From positions 14,084 through 58,635 of IMG/VR virus record IMGVR_UViG_3300030419_004518: a stretch of DNA of 44,552 nt; one strand, 5' to 3'. Shown here piece after piece: positions 14,391 to 22,932 of this stretch. A program made the translations under genes and the position numbers. Positions within the stretch are counted from its first letter, which is position 1, and each line of letters starts with the position of its first letter. The notes beneath the pieces are model-generated. The model saw only the letters and a program-made list of their open reading frames with translations, was not told where the DNA came from and did not search any database. The stretch is from a virus.

Positions 14391-15211
14391 TGGGATACAG
14401 AGAAGATATAATTGATCATGCTAGTGAGGAATTAGTACATGCTGAACGAACAGTTGAGCAAGTTCCTGGTATTATCAAACCAATACAAGATAATATTGAT
14501 GATTTAATAATACCACTTGTAAGATTGGATAGGAGGACTTGTGAATTAACTTTACCTGTAAATGAAAAAGTGAGAGAATTAGAAGTTCTTACTAGTTTGA
14601 TTACTGCTGGTGGAGTGGATGCCTGTGGAACTACTGATGGTAACGGTGACCCTGTAGGAGTAACAGTTCAATTTGATGCTGTTCAAGCTTGGAGAAATGA
14701 TTCAGAAGACAAAACATTTGTTGGTATGAATCCATTTGATACTACTGTATTTGGACAAACAACAAATATGATGAGTGGAACAAATTTTGATACTATAGAA
14801 GATTCTAGACTGGGAGTTGGTGTTACAACAATAATTGGTGTTGGAAGAACTTTTCTTGCTCAAGAAAGTGATGCTATAGATGGTAATGAAGATGAATGCA
14901 AAATTTCTAATGGTGATGCATATGATACTGCATATCCTGATGATGGAGATGGAGGAGATTATGTTAATGTTACCTATTCTGCAAGAAGAACTGCATTACT
15001 TGCAGAAATTGCAGCACTTCGAGCAATACGAAATAACTTTATGAATAATGTAACTAATGATTTGAAAGAAGAAATAAAATTTAAGTATGTTCAAAGACAT
15101 AGTTATATTTTTGGAAGGCATAAAACAATTGAAAGGGCCGATAAATTGAAAAATATAATTGCAATAGCAGAGGATGATAGAAATGATCCATACTTCAACC
15201 AAAATCCTTGA
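14390..15211 (+). CDS. Structural protein of unknown function with helical ends
   Basis: Not recognised. The N-terminus (about 1-70) is a long helix-rich region (DHASEELVHAERTVEQVPGI ... NEKVRELEVLTSLI). The middle (about 78-195) is acidic and Gly/Asp-rich with beta character (VGVGVTTIIGVGRTFLAQES, a DGDGGDYVNVTY segment). The C-terminus returns to long helix (LLAEIAALRAIRNNFMNNVT ... HKTIERADKLKNII). A 'helix - small beta body - helix' plan suits an oligomeric connector or fibre-like part. It is the last gene of the hub unit, coupled to the previous gene by TAATG. A sigma70-like promoter overlaps its stop codon. Confidence 0.75.
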   Translation: MGYREDIIDHASEELVHAERTVEQVPGIIKPIQDNIDDLIIPLVRLDRRTCELTLPVNEKVRELEVLTSLITAGGVDACGTTDGNGDPVGVTVQFDAVQAWRNDSEDKTFVGMNPFDTTVFGQTTNMMSGTNFDTIEDSRLGVGVTTIIGVGRTFLAQESDAIDGNEDECKISNGDAYDTAYPDDGDGGDYVNVTYSARRTALLAEIAALRAIRNNFMNNVTNDLKEEIKFKYVQRHSYIFGRHKTIERADKLKNIIAIAEDDRNDPYFNQNP

Positions 15212-15236
15212 CATGATGAGATATTTCATGTATACT
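15208..15236 (+). promoter_or_regulatory. Near-consensus sigma70-type promoter before the two small genes
   Basis: TTGACA (15208-15213), exactly 17 nt, then TATACT (15231-15236). This is 6/6 and 5/6 of consensus at the ideal spacing. Transcription would begin near 15243 and leave a leader of about 18 nt before ATG 15261. It is not of the late TATAAATA type seen elsewhere in the window. Confidence 0.72.
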
Positions 15237-15260
15237 AACTCTATAGGTGTCATAACGTAA

Positions 15261-15473
15261 ATGGAAATTCAGAGGACAGCTTTAAGAGACCTTCAAGATT
15301 TACAGGAGGATATGGCACAGTATTTCTGTGATCATTTTGGTGTCAGTGGTGAAACCTATTGGACATGTGTTGAGTCAGTAGCACAAGTTAAACTGATGGA
15401 AGTAACTGGTGAGGTTAAGTTTGACTACGATGACCTCCAGAAATTTAAAGAGGAATATACTGAGGAAAATTGA
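15261..15473 (+). CDS. Small acidic protein of unknown function (70 aa)
   Basis: Not recognised. The product is helical and acidic: LRDLQDLQEDMAQYFCDHFG, then SGETYWTCVESVAQVKLMEV, then DYDDLQKFKEEYTEEN. There is no signal peptide and no fibre-like repeat, so it does not look like a virion structural part. It is the first gene behind the sigma70-like promoter at 15208-15236. AGGTG at 15245-15249 could serve as a weak ribosome site. Its own promoter suggests a different timing from the surrounding late genes, perhaps early expression (inference). Confidence 0.72.
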   Translation: MEIQRTALRDLQDLQEDMAQYFCDHFGVSGETYWTCVESVAQVKLMEVTGEVKFDYDDLQKFKEEYTEEN

Positions 15474-15521
15474 CTTTTTGTTTCAAAAAAGTCGCAAAAA
15501 AAAGTCGGGCAATTTTTTGAC
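15472..15521. repeat. Inverted-repeat cluster between two small genes
   Basis: GACTTTTT (15472-15479) pairs with AAAAAGTC (15486-15493). A second block, CAAAAAA (15495-15501), can pair with TTTTTTG (15513-15519). The AAAAAGTC unit recurs at 15499-15506, so GACTTTTT has two partners and alternative hairpins are possible. No U-run follows, so a simple terminator is not supported. Confidence 0.5.
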
Positions 15522-15541
15522 AAAATACCCTTTTCAAAAAT

Positions 15542-15832
15542 ATGGCATATCATATAGATACAACTTACTGTTGGTATTCTGATTGGCAGAATAATGATAA
15601 GCGAATTGTTTTTATGTATTATATAAATGGTATTCCATTTACTTACGATGAATTGGAAGATGTTATAGAGAATGAAGAGTGGATACCAGCAATTAAAATC
15701 ATAGCAGATAATGAGACTAAATATAACACAGAGGACTTATACAATTTTCACGCTTATTTAATGCAAGAGGAGTGTCATCCACTTATTTTCGAATTGGAAT
15801 TGGAAAATCCAGACATGTTACCAGTTGATTAA
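15542..15832 (+). CDS. Small acidic protein of unknown function (96 aa)
   Basis: Not recognised. The product is soluble, aromatic-rich and acidic: DTTYCWYSDWQNNDKRIVFM, YYINGIPFTYDELEDVIENE, EDLYNFHAYLMQEECHPLIF. It shows mixed alpha/beta character and no fibre repeats. It follows the 70-aa gene by 68 nt and probably shares its transcript from the sigma70-like promoter. No Shine-Dalgarno is visible. A late-type motif follows directly, separating this pair from the giant structural genes. Confidence 0.75.
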   Translation: MAYHIDTTYCWYSDWQNNDKRIVFMYYINGIPFTYDELEDVIENEEWIPAIKIIADNETKYNTEDLYNFHAYLMQEECHPLIFELELENPDMLPVD

Positions 15833-15834
15833 CG

Positions 15835-15845
15835 TGATAAATAAG
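15835..15845 (+). promoter_or_regulatory. T4-type late promoter motif upstream of the giant baseplate gene
   Basis: TGATAAATAAG, with ATAAATA at 15837-15843, lies 30 nt before ATG 15874. It matches T4 TATAAATA at seven of eight positions. The same 'TGATAAATAA' core occurs at 37263 and 37522. Confidence 0.6.
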
Positions 15846-15873
15846 TCAGAAGAAAAATTAGTGTGCTAATACA

Positions 15874-18800
15874 ATGCCCCTTTCTAGGTTAGAAAATTTT
15901 TTAGTCAACACTGATGGTAATATTCTATATGTAAATCCATCAGATTTGGACGCAACTGATAGTTTCGATAATAAAGGTAATTCTTTAACGAGACCTTTTG
16001 TTAGTATTCAGAGAGCATTGCTGGAAGCAGCAAGATTTTCCTATCAAACTGGTTCGAATAACGATAGATACGATAAAACAACTATTTTGTTATATCCTGG
16101 AACTCATTATATTGATAATAGACCTGGTTATTATATTAAAGATGATTCTGGAGTAGCAAAATATTATGATGTAAATGAAAATTTAGTAGCATCTCCGAAT
16201 GTAGAATTAACAAATCAGTCTGATTTTGACCTGAATAGTCTTGGAAATGTTCTTTATAAGTTTAATTCAGTTGATGGTGGTGTAGTTATACCAAAAGGTA
16301 CTTCAATAGTTGGTTTAGATTTAAGAAAAACAAAGGTTAAACCACTTTATGTTCCTGATCCAGAAGATACTACAATTGGTAGATCAGCAATATTCCGTGT
16401 AACTGGTGGTTGTTACTTCTGGCAATTTAGTATTTTTGATGCAGATAAGTCAGTTTATTATAATAAAGATTTTACAGTAAAAGCATCTCCAAATAGATCT
16501 CACCACAAATTAACAGTATTTGAATATGCTGATGGTTTAAACACTAAAGATTTCAGTAGTTTAACAGACCTTGCAATGTATTATTACAAGGTGATGAATG
16601 CTTATGGTGATGATACTGGAAATAGAGAAATTGTAGATTATCCAACTGCCACTGATTTTGAACCAAATAGTCCAGAATATAAGATTGTTGGTGATCTTGC
16701 TGAAAGTGATCTTGGTATCATTAAAGTTGAAGCAGCAGGTACAATAGCAACTGTTGAGACTAATTCAGCACATGGATTGACTGTAGATGATGCAGTACGA
16801 GTTACTGGTATTGGAGCATCTGATTTATATAATAGAAGTACAGTTGTAACTGGAATTAGTAGTGCAACTAAATTTACTTACCTATTACCATCTACTCCAT
16901 CAGATACTAGTGTTACTCCTAGTGCAGGTAAAGTAATTATTGAAGCAGATAATGTAACAGGTGCTTCTCCATATGTCTTTAACTGTTCTATGAGATCTAT
17001 CTACGGTATGTGTGGTTTACATGCTGATGGTAGTAAAGCAACTGGATTTAAATCTATGGTTGTTGCCCAGTTTACTGGTATTGGTCTCCAGAAGGATGAT
17101 AATGCTTTTGTAATTTACAATAGTAGTAATAGTTCATATAATGATGCTAATAGTGCAAGTTCGGATAGTGTTCCACTTTATACGAACCAAGAAGCAGTAT
17201 ATAATCCAACATATAATAACTATCATATCAAATCATCAAATTCTGCTTTTATTCAAGCAGTTTCTGTTTTTGCAATTGGATTCTCTGATCATTTCCTAGC
17301 AGAAAGTGGTGCTGATCAGTCAATAACAAACTCTAACTCAAACTTTGGTTCTAAATCATTAGTTTCGAAAGGATTTAGAAAAGCAGCATTCCCTCGTGAT
17401 GATACTGGATATGTTACTCATATTGTTCCACCAAAGGATTTACAACAAAAAGTTCAAAATATTCTTTGGAAACCTTTAGATGTTAATATTACAGTTGATG
17501 CAACAGTAGGTGTTGGTACAACTGCTAAACTTTACTTGCTCGATGAAACTGATGAAGATAACCCACCAACAAGTATTGTAAATGGATACAGAATTGGTGC
17601 AAAGGAAAATGAAACAATGTATCTTGATGTCATTTTGAATGGTGTCAATTATACTTATAGTTCACCAATTTTAATGCAAACTACTGAAGATAGTGTTAAT
17701 GGTGATAATGGTCCTGCTTCTAAAAAGAATTTTGTAGTTGATAGTATTAATACTACTAGTAATGTATTGACATTGACACAGAACAATAACTTTATGAATG
17801 GTGAATCTGTAAGAGTTTACAGTGATAATGGTATTGTTCCAGATGGATTAGAAAATGAGCAACTTTACTACGTAAGTGGTGTAAGCACATCAAGTCCTTC
17901 TACAATTAAATTAGCAAAAACATTTAATGACGCTGTTTCAGCATCACCTTCTGTAATTAATATTGAAAATAGTAATGGTGGTACACTTAATATTATTAGT
18001 AGAGTAACTGATAAGTTACCAGGAGAACCAGGACATCCTATTCAGTGGGATGCTAATGCAAATACTGCAGGTAACTGGTATATCATTGGATCAGCAACTA
18101 CTGCTACAAATACAATATATGATGCATTTACACAAAACCAAGCAGAGATTAGAGATAATAATGCATCTCTTTACATTCAAAGAACAGCAGAGAGTCGTGA
18201 TTTGAATGATAGAATTTATAGACTTCGTTATGTTATACCTAAAGAATATAGTAATCCTGTTGCAAAAGCACCAGCAAAGAATTATGTTCTACAGGAATCA
18301 TCAACTGTAAAATTAGACGCTGGTACTGAAATTACAGTCAGTGATATCAAACAAAATAGAAATACAAAAATTATTGCAGGAATATCAACTGCTAATCTTG
18401 TTGCAACTCTTACTTCAGAGGTACCACACAAATTGAGTGTTGGTGATAGAGTTCTTATTAAGAATGTTAAGAGTACATCAAATCCCACTGGATCTGATAA
18501 TTTAGGATATAATGGATATTTTTATGTTAAATCTTTACCATCAACTAAATCATTTACTTATGATATTCCTAAACTTTCTGGTACATTTAGCAATGACTTA
18601 ACAGTTAGAGATAATACTTTACCAGTTTTCTCTAGAAATGAGTATGATACTTCTTATACCATTCAAGATGTGGAAACTATTCAAGAATTTGTTTCTGGTC
18701 AAAAGGATGGAGTTTATTATCTTACTTGCTTAATTGGTAATATTAGTCCTACAGTAAGTCAATTTGCAAGTAATAAATTTAAACAAAATATTCTTAATCT

Positions 18801-21800
18801 ATATCCAACTGTAGATGTTGATAATCAGAATAATGATCCAGAACCAGCGATTTCTGTTGCATCCAATAAGACAATTGGTAAAGTTTCACCAAATGATTCA
18901 TTGAATAGTATTACTAAAGAAGGTGTTATTGAATATCTTAAAGATAATAGAGTAGGATTTGGTGTTACTGGAGCATTTGGAAATGTGTCTGGTATTTCCA
19001 CACTTCATACTGCTATTCCTCACGATTTAAATTCAATTACTGGATTAACTTTATCTAATGCTGGTGCAGGATATGGTTCTGCTGGTATACGTTATAATGC
19101 TACTTTAGTTGGAACAGGACTTACTGGTGAAGGAGCAACTGTAAATGCATATATTAATGGTAGTAACCAAGTTGCTAGTGTACAAATTGTAGATGGTGGT
19201 GCTGCATATGGTATTGGACAAACAATGCGTGTTGTTGTTTCTGGTACTAGTCCAACAACTAATGCTATTGTTCAAATATCAAGCATTAATGATGCTGTTG
19301 GTAAGGTTGTGCAGGTTATCGGTGTTGGAACTGATAAAGATAGGACTAATAGTGGATATAATGGACTACACAAGATTACTAGTATACCAAGTTCCAAATC
19401 TGTAGCATATGATCTTGGTTCTAATGCTGGAATTTATACTGGAAGTCCACAAAGAGGTATATTTTATGTTGTAGATGATGCAATTGGAATTGGAACAATT
19501 ACTGGAGTAGCAAACACAACTACTGCTGGAAGTGTAACCATTCACGTTGATGGTTCTCATGGACTAGCAGTTGGTAATAGAATTAAGATTAGTGGTGTAA
19601 CTGGAACTGCAGCAAGTAACTATAATTCAGATTTTGTTGTTAAGACTGTAATTAATAGATCAAAATTCACTATCAAACCTCCAATAGGAATAACAACTAC
19701 TGGTGTTGCATCTGCTGAACTTTATAAGTATGGTATTGGTGCATTGGGTGAAGATTCTTCATTAGAAAATGAAAAAATTGCAGGAAGTCTATTACCTATG
19801 GAAGGTAATGTTAGAACAAAATTGGCAGGTGGTCTTAACTCTACTAAATCAAATGATCTTAGTGTCGTAAGTACAGTTGGTATAAAAACTGGTGACTGGA
19901 TACAGGTAGATAGTGAAATTATGAGAGTTAAGAAAATTGAAAATGCAACAACAATTGATGTATTCCGTGGAACATTAGGAACTAAATCTGTTAGTCATAA
20001 AAATAATTCAGTTTTCAAAACTATCAATGTAATTCCATCAGAGACACGTAGATTCTCAAGTGTTCGTGCTTCTGGACATACGTTTGAGTATGTTGGATAT
20101 GGTCCAGGTAACTACTCTACTGCTTTACCACAAAGACAGAATAGAAGTATTACAGAGGAAGAAGAACTTCTTGCACTTTCTAGAGAAGAGAAAGGTGGAA
20201 TTGTATTCTATTCTGGTATGAATGATCGTGGTGAATTCTTTAGTGGAGAAAGAGTACAAGCAAGAGAAAACTTCCTTGGTAAAGATCTTTCAGATTTAAC
20301 TGCTGTATTTGATGATGTTTATATTAGAAATACATTAGTAGTTGGTGGTGGTCCAAATCGTAATTTACCTTCAGAATTTAGAGGCCCAGTTAATTTCCTT
20401 AATAAGATTACTTCTACTTCTGGTGAAAGTGGAGAACCTGATTCTGGTATTGAAGCAATTAAATTACTTCTTAAGGGCAACCCAACAGTTAGTCCATCTT
20501 TACAAGTTGGAAATGATAATGACCCATCATTTATTGTTAAGGAAAATACTAAAGTTGGTATCAGAACTGCAACTCCTGCACATGAGTTAGATGTTAGTGG
20601 TACAATTCGTGCTGATGCATACGAGAATTTCCGATTAAAGGATTTACCAGATGCAACTGAAGAAGTAACTTTCAAGAGAAATAGAGTTCTAAAAGTTAAA
20701 GATGATTCAAGTGGATATGAATTAGTTGACGCACATGAATTAGATGCATATAAATTAAGAGGTTTGAGTATTAGTAATGATGGTACAGTGTATATTGGTA
20801 TTGGTACTACTGTAAGTAATAAATTACAAATTAGTGGAATATCAACTGCTAGATTCTATGAAGGTGAATATGTAAAAGTATTTGGTATTTCAACATCTGG
20901 TGCTTCTACAATTAGTGCTCCTACAAGTGGTCAAGCAATAACAAAAGTTGGAACTGCAGCAGAACCAAGACTTTATAATTATTGGGTTGCAGAATTTGAT
21001 AAGAATCATGGGCATATGAGTCCAGCAACAATTATTAATCCTTCAGGAATAGCACATACATCAGTTGACAATTTTAATGATGTTAGTCATTTTAGTTTAT
21101 CATTAACTAGAGCATCTGCTAATCATGGATTATTAATTTACCGTCAAGATCAAGTACATACTGGAACTTCTACTGCTCTTACTAGTTCACAACTTGTAGG
21201 TATATTGGGAGATGAGGTATTTGGAAATGGTACTTCTGCTACTTGGAAAGATTATGGAACATATGATCAGACTGAATGGAGTGTTAGGGGTACTAAAAAT
21301 GAATATGATGATGACCAAATACACTTCCCTGTTATTGGTACTGTATCCTCTAGAAGAGGATGGGCAATTGATAGTGTAGTTGAAGTTGGAGTAGGATATA
21401 TTACACTTGCAAATCAATATGGATTAAATGATAATGTTGGATTTGGTACTACAAATGCTGTTAAAGTTGTTCATGATAATACATATGCATTAAAAGCAGC
21501 AATTGATAAGAGTATTGCTGATGGTGGTAATTATCTTGATTTCCCAAGTGGAACATATCTAGCAGAGCAAATCATTATTCCAAATTCATTTACCCTGAAA
21601 GGTAATGGAAAGAATAGTATCATTAAACAGCAGTATTTTGCAAGTAGTCTGTATAATGGAAAGGATTATACACCAGAAAATGAAATAAATACTGATGGTA
21701 TTTTTGTTGGAATTGGAACTACTTTAGGTGCAAATGCTCCAGAAGCAGGTACTCCTTGTAGTGATATAACATTACAAGATATTACTATTGATGGAAATGT

Positions 21801-22932
21801 TTCTAATAATATTAATTATAACAACCCAAGTGCATTAGAACAAGATAGAACAAATTATCTTGTTGATTTAGAAAATATTAAAGGTGGTTTAGTTAAAGGA
21901 GTTGAAATTAGAAATTCGCCAGGTGGTGGATTATATGCAAGAAATACTAACAGACTTTCAGTAGAAAACTCAACATTTGTTGATGGTTGTGATTCTGATA
22001 GAACTGCATATCAACCATTAGATGCATCTGAATCTACAAGTTTAAGAGTTAATGATTGCTTATTTGAAAACTATCCAGGACCATTAGATGTTTCCTCAAC
22101 ATCTGTAGTTTCTACTGGTGGTAATATTATTCGTGCTTGTGGTACTGGTCTTCGATACTACTCTACTGGTAAGATCACTACTAGCAATAACATTATTCTT
22201 GGACCTGCTGATGAGTGGATTCCTTCACCAGATATCTATGATAGTGATTGGAATTCTGTTAATGTTACTATTGATAATGATTTTAGATTTGAGAGTCCAA
22301 CATACTTATATGTTGAAGATGGTGATGCAAAAGACTTAAGTGGTGTTACTATTAGTGGTGGTATTGGTACTATGCTAAATGTTGGTGGAGGTACTACTGA
22401 AACTCTTGGACCTCTGATGACGGAGATTACTATGAATTTCCCTGATCCAGGTGGAACATTCTCACAAGCAAATGGATATATTAAATTTGAAATTGAATCA
22501 GTAGATACTGCTGTTCTTGGATTAACAAGTGCTTATGGTTATAAGATTCAAGGTGAGGAATATAGAGAAAAACCAGTAGGATTTACAACTTATGTTGGTA
22601 TTGGTACTGGTGATTGGGTAGATGTTGGTACTGGAGTTACTTCATACTATGTCCATCTTGATGACTCTACACAATTCAGTGGAATTTCTACTGGTGCATT
22701 TGTCAAACTCGTAGCACATAACGTTTCTCCTAACTTGGCATCACAAGTCTTCGTAGTTGATGGTAAGACTGTTACTGCTGGTATACATAGTCTTAGATTG
22801 AAACCAGCTGATAATACATGGAATCAAACTGGTAGTGGAACCATTACTGGTACATCTGATGGAACACGAACTGGATATATATCTATAAGGAATCAATTCA
22901 TTATCGCAAAAGGAAGAGTCGGAGTCATTTAA
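15874..22932 (+). CDS. Giant baseplate/tail structural protein (2352 aa), VrlC-like type
   Basis: The N-terminus (MPLSRLENFLVNTDGNILYV ... TRPFVSIQRALLEAARFS, LLYPGTHYIDNRPGY) is the right-handed beta-helix start seen in large cyanophage wedge-associated proteins, some annotated VrlC. Several 'AHGL..GD.V.I.G ... YN' modules follow, at roughly 290, 850 and 1215. GAGY/GAAY beta units lie near 1065-1110. A fibre-like VGIRTATPAHELDVSGTIRA lies around 1560, and a second pectate-lyase-like beta-helix lies at about 1870-2110 (FPSGTYLAEQIIIPNSFTLK, LQDITIDGN). The role is a peripheral baseplate or fibre-anchor protein (inference). No enzyme active site is evident. It starts 30 nt after a late promoter and ends directly on the next ATG. 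Confidence 0.82.
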   Translation: MPLSRLENFLVNTDGNILYVNPSDLDATDSFDNKGNSLTRPFVSIQRALLEAARFSYQTGSNNDRYDKTTILLYPGTHYIDNRPGYYIKDDSGVAKYYDVNENLVASPNVELTNQSDFDLNSLGNVLYKFNSVDGGVVIPKGTSIVGLDLRKTKVKPLYVPDPEDTTIGRSAIFRVTGGCYFWQFSIFDADKSVYYNKDFTVKASPNRSHHKLTVFEYADGLNTKDFSSLTDLAMYYYKVMNAYGDDTGNREIVDYPTATDFEPNSPEYKIVGDLAESDLGIIKVEAAGTIATVETNSAHGLTVDDAVRVTGIGASDLYNRSTVVTGISSATKFTYLLPSTPSDTSVTPSAGKVIIEADNVTGASPYVFNCSMRSIYGMCGLHADGSKATGFKSMVVAQFTGIGLQKDDNAFVIYNSSNSSYNDANSASSDSVPLYTNQEAVYNPTYNNYHIKSSNSAFIQAVSVFAIGFSDHFLAESGADQSITNSNSNFGSKSLVSKGFRKAAFPRDDTGYVTHIVPPKDLQQKVQNILWKPLDVNITVDATVGVGTTAKLYLLDETDEDNPPTSIVNGYRIGAKENETMYLDVILNGVNYTYSSPILMQTTEDSVNGDNGPASKKNFVVDSINTTSNVLTLTQNNNFMNGESVRVYSDNGIVPDGLENEQLYYVSGVSTSSPSTIKLAKTFNDAVSASPSVINIENSNGGTLNIISRVTDKLPGEPGHPIQWDANANTAGNWYIIGSATTATNTIYDAFTQNQAEIRDNNASLYIQRTAESRDLNDRIYRLRYVIPKEYSNPVAKAPAKNYVLQESSTVKLDAGTEITVSDIKQNRNTKIIAGISTANLVATLTSEVPHKLSVGDRVLIKNVKSTSNPTGSDNLGYNGYFYVKSLPSTKSFTYDIPKLSGTFSNDLTVRDNTLPVFSRNEYDTSYTIQDVETIQEFVSGQKDGVYYLTCLIGNISPTVSQFASNKFKQNILNLYPTVDVDNQNNDPEPAISVASNKTIGKVSPNDSLNSITKEGVIEYLKDNRVGFGVTGAFGNVSGISTLHTAIPHDLNSITGLTLSNAGAGYGSAGIRYNATLVGTGLTGEGATVNAYINGSNQVASVQIVDGGAAYGIGQTMRVVVSGTSPTTNAIVQISSINDAVGKVVQVIGVGTDKDRTNSGYNGLHKITSIPSSKSVAYDLGSNAGIYTGSPQRGIFYVVDDAIGIGTITGVANTTTAGSVTIHVDGSHGLAVGNRIKISGVTGTAASNYNSDFVVKTVINRSKFTIKPPIGITTTGVASAELYKYGIGALGEDSSLENEKIAGSLLPMEGNVRTKLAGGLNSTKSNDLSVVSTVGIKTGDWIQVDSEIMRVKKIENATTIDVFRGTLGTKSVSHKNNSVFKTINVIPSETRRFSSVRASGHTFEYVGYGPGNYSTALPQRQNRSITEEEELLALSREEKGGIVFYSGMNDRGEFFSGERVQARENFLGKDLSDLTAVFDDVYIRNTLVVGGGPNRNLPSEFRGPVNFLNKITSTSGESGEPDSGIEAIKLLLKGNPTVSPSLQVGNDNDPSFIVKENTKVGIRTATPAHELDVSGTIRADAYENFRLKDLPDATEEVTFKRNRVLKVKDDSSGYELVDAHELDAYKLRGLSISNDGTVYIGIGTTVSNKLQISGISTARFYEGEYVKVFGISTSGASTISAPTSGQAITKVGTAAEPRLYNYWVAEFDKNHGHMSPATIINPSGIAHTSVDNFNDVSHFSLSLTRASANHGLLIYRQDQVHTGTSTALTSSQLVGILGDEVFGNGTSATWKDYGTYDQTEWSVRGTKNEYDDDQIHFPVIGTVSSRRGWAIDSVVEVGVGYITLANQYGLNDNVGFGTTNAVKVVHDNTYALKAAIDKSIADGGNYLDFPSGTYLAEQIIIPNSFTLKGNGKNSIIKQQYFASSLYNGKDYTPENEINTDGIFVGIGTTLGANAPEAGTPCSDITLQDITIDGNVSNNINYNNPSALEQDRTNYLVDLENIKGGLVKGVEIRNSPGGGLYARNTNRLSVENSTFVDGCDSDRTAYQPLDASESTSLRVNDCLFENYPGPLDVSSTSVVSTGGNIIRACGTGLRYYSTGKITTSNNIILGPADEWIPSPDIYDSDWNSVNVTIDNDFRFESPTYLYVEDGDAKDLSGVTISGGIGTMLNVGGGTTETLGPLMTEITMNFPDPGGTFSQANGYIKFEIESVDTAVLGLTSAYGYKIQGEEYREKPVGFTTYVGIGTGDWVDVGTGVTSYYVHLDDSTQFSGISTGAFVKLVAHNVSPNLASQVFVVDGKTVTAGIHSLRLKPADNTWNQTGSGTITGTSDGTRTGYISIRNQFIIAKGRVGVI

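Noticed and set aside
15517-15545. Second sigma70-like promoter (TTGACA) before the 96-aa gene
   Set aside because: At 17-18 nt spacing the -10 would be ATATGG or TATGGC, overlapping the start codon, so the transcript would begin inside the gene.
20319-20675. 118-codon minus-strand frame in the giant baseplate gene
   Set aside because: Antisense shadow of an intact, well-supported gene; its sequence shows no domain or conserved pattern.
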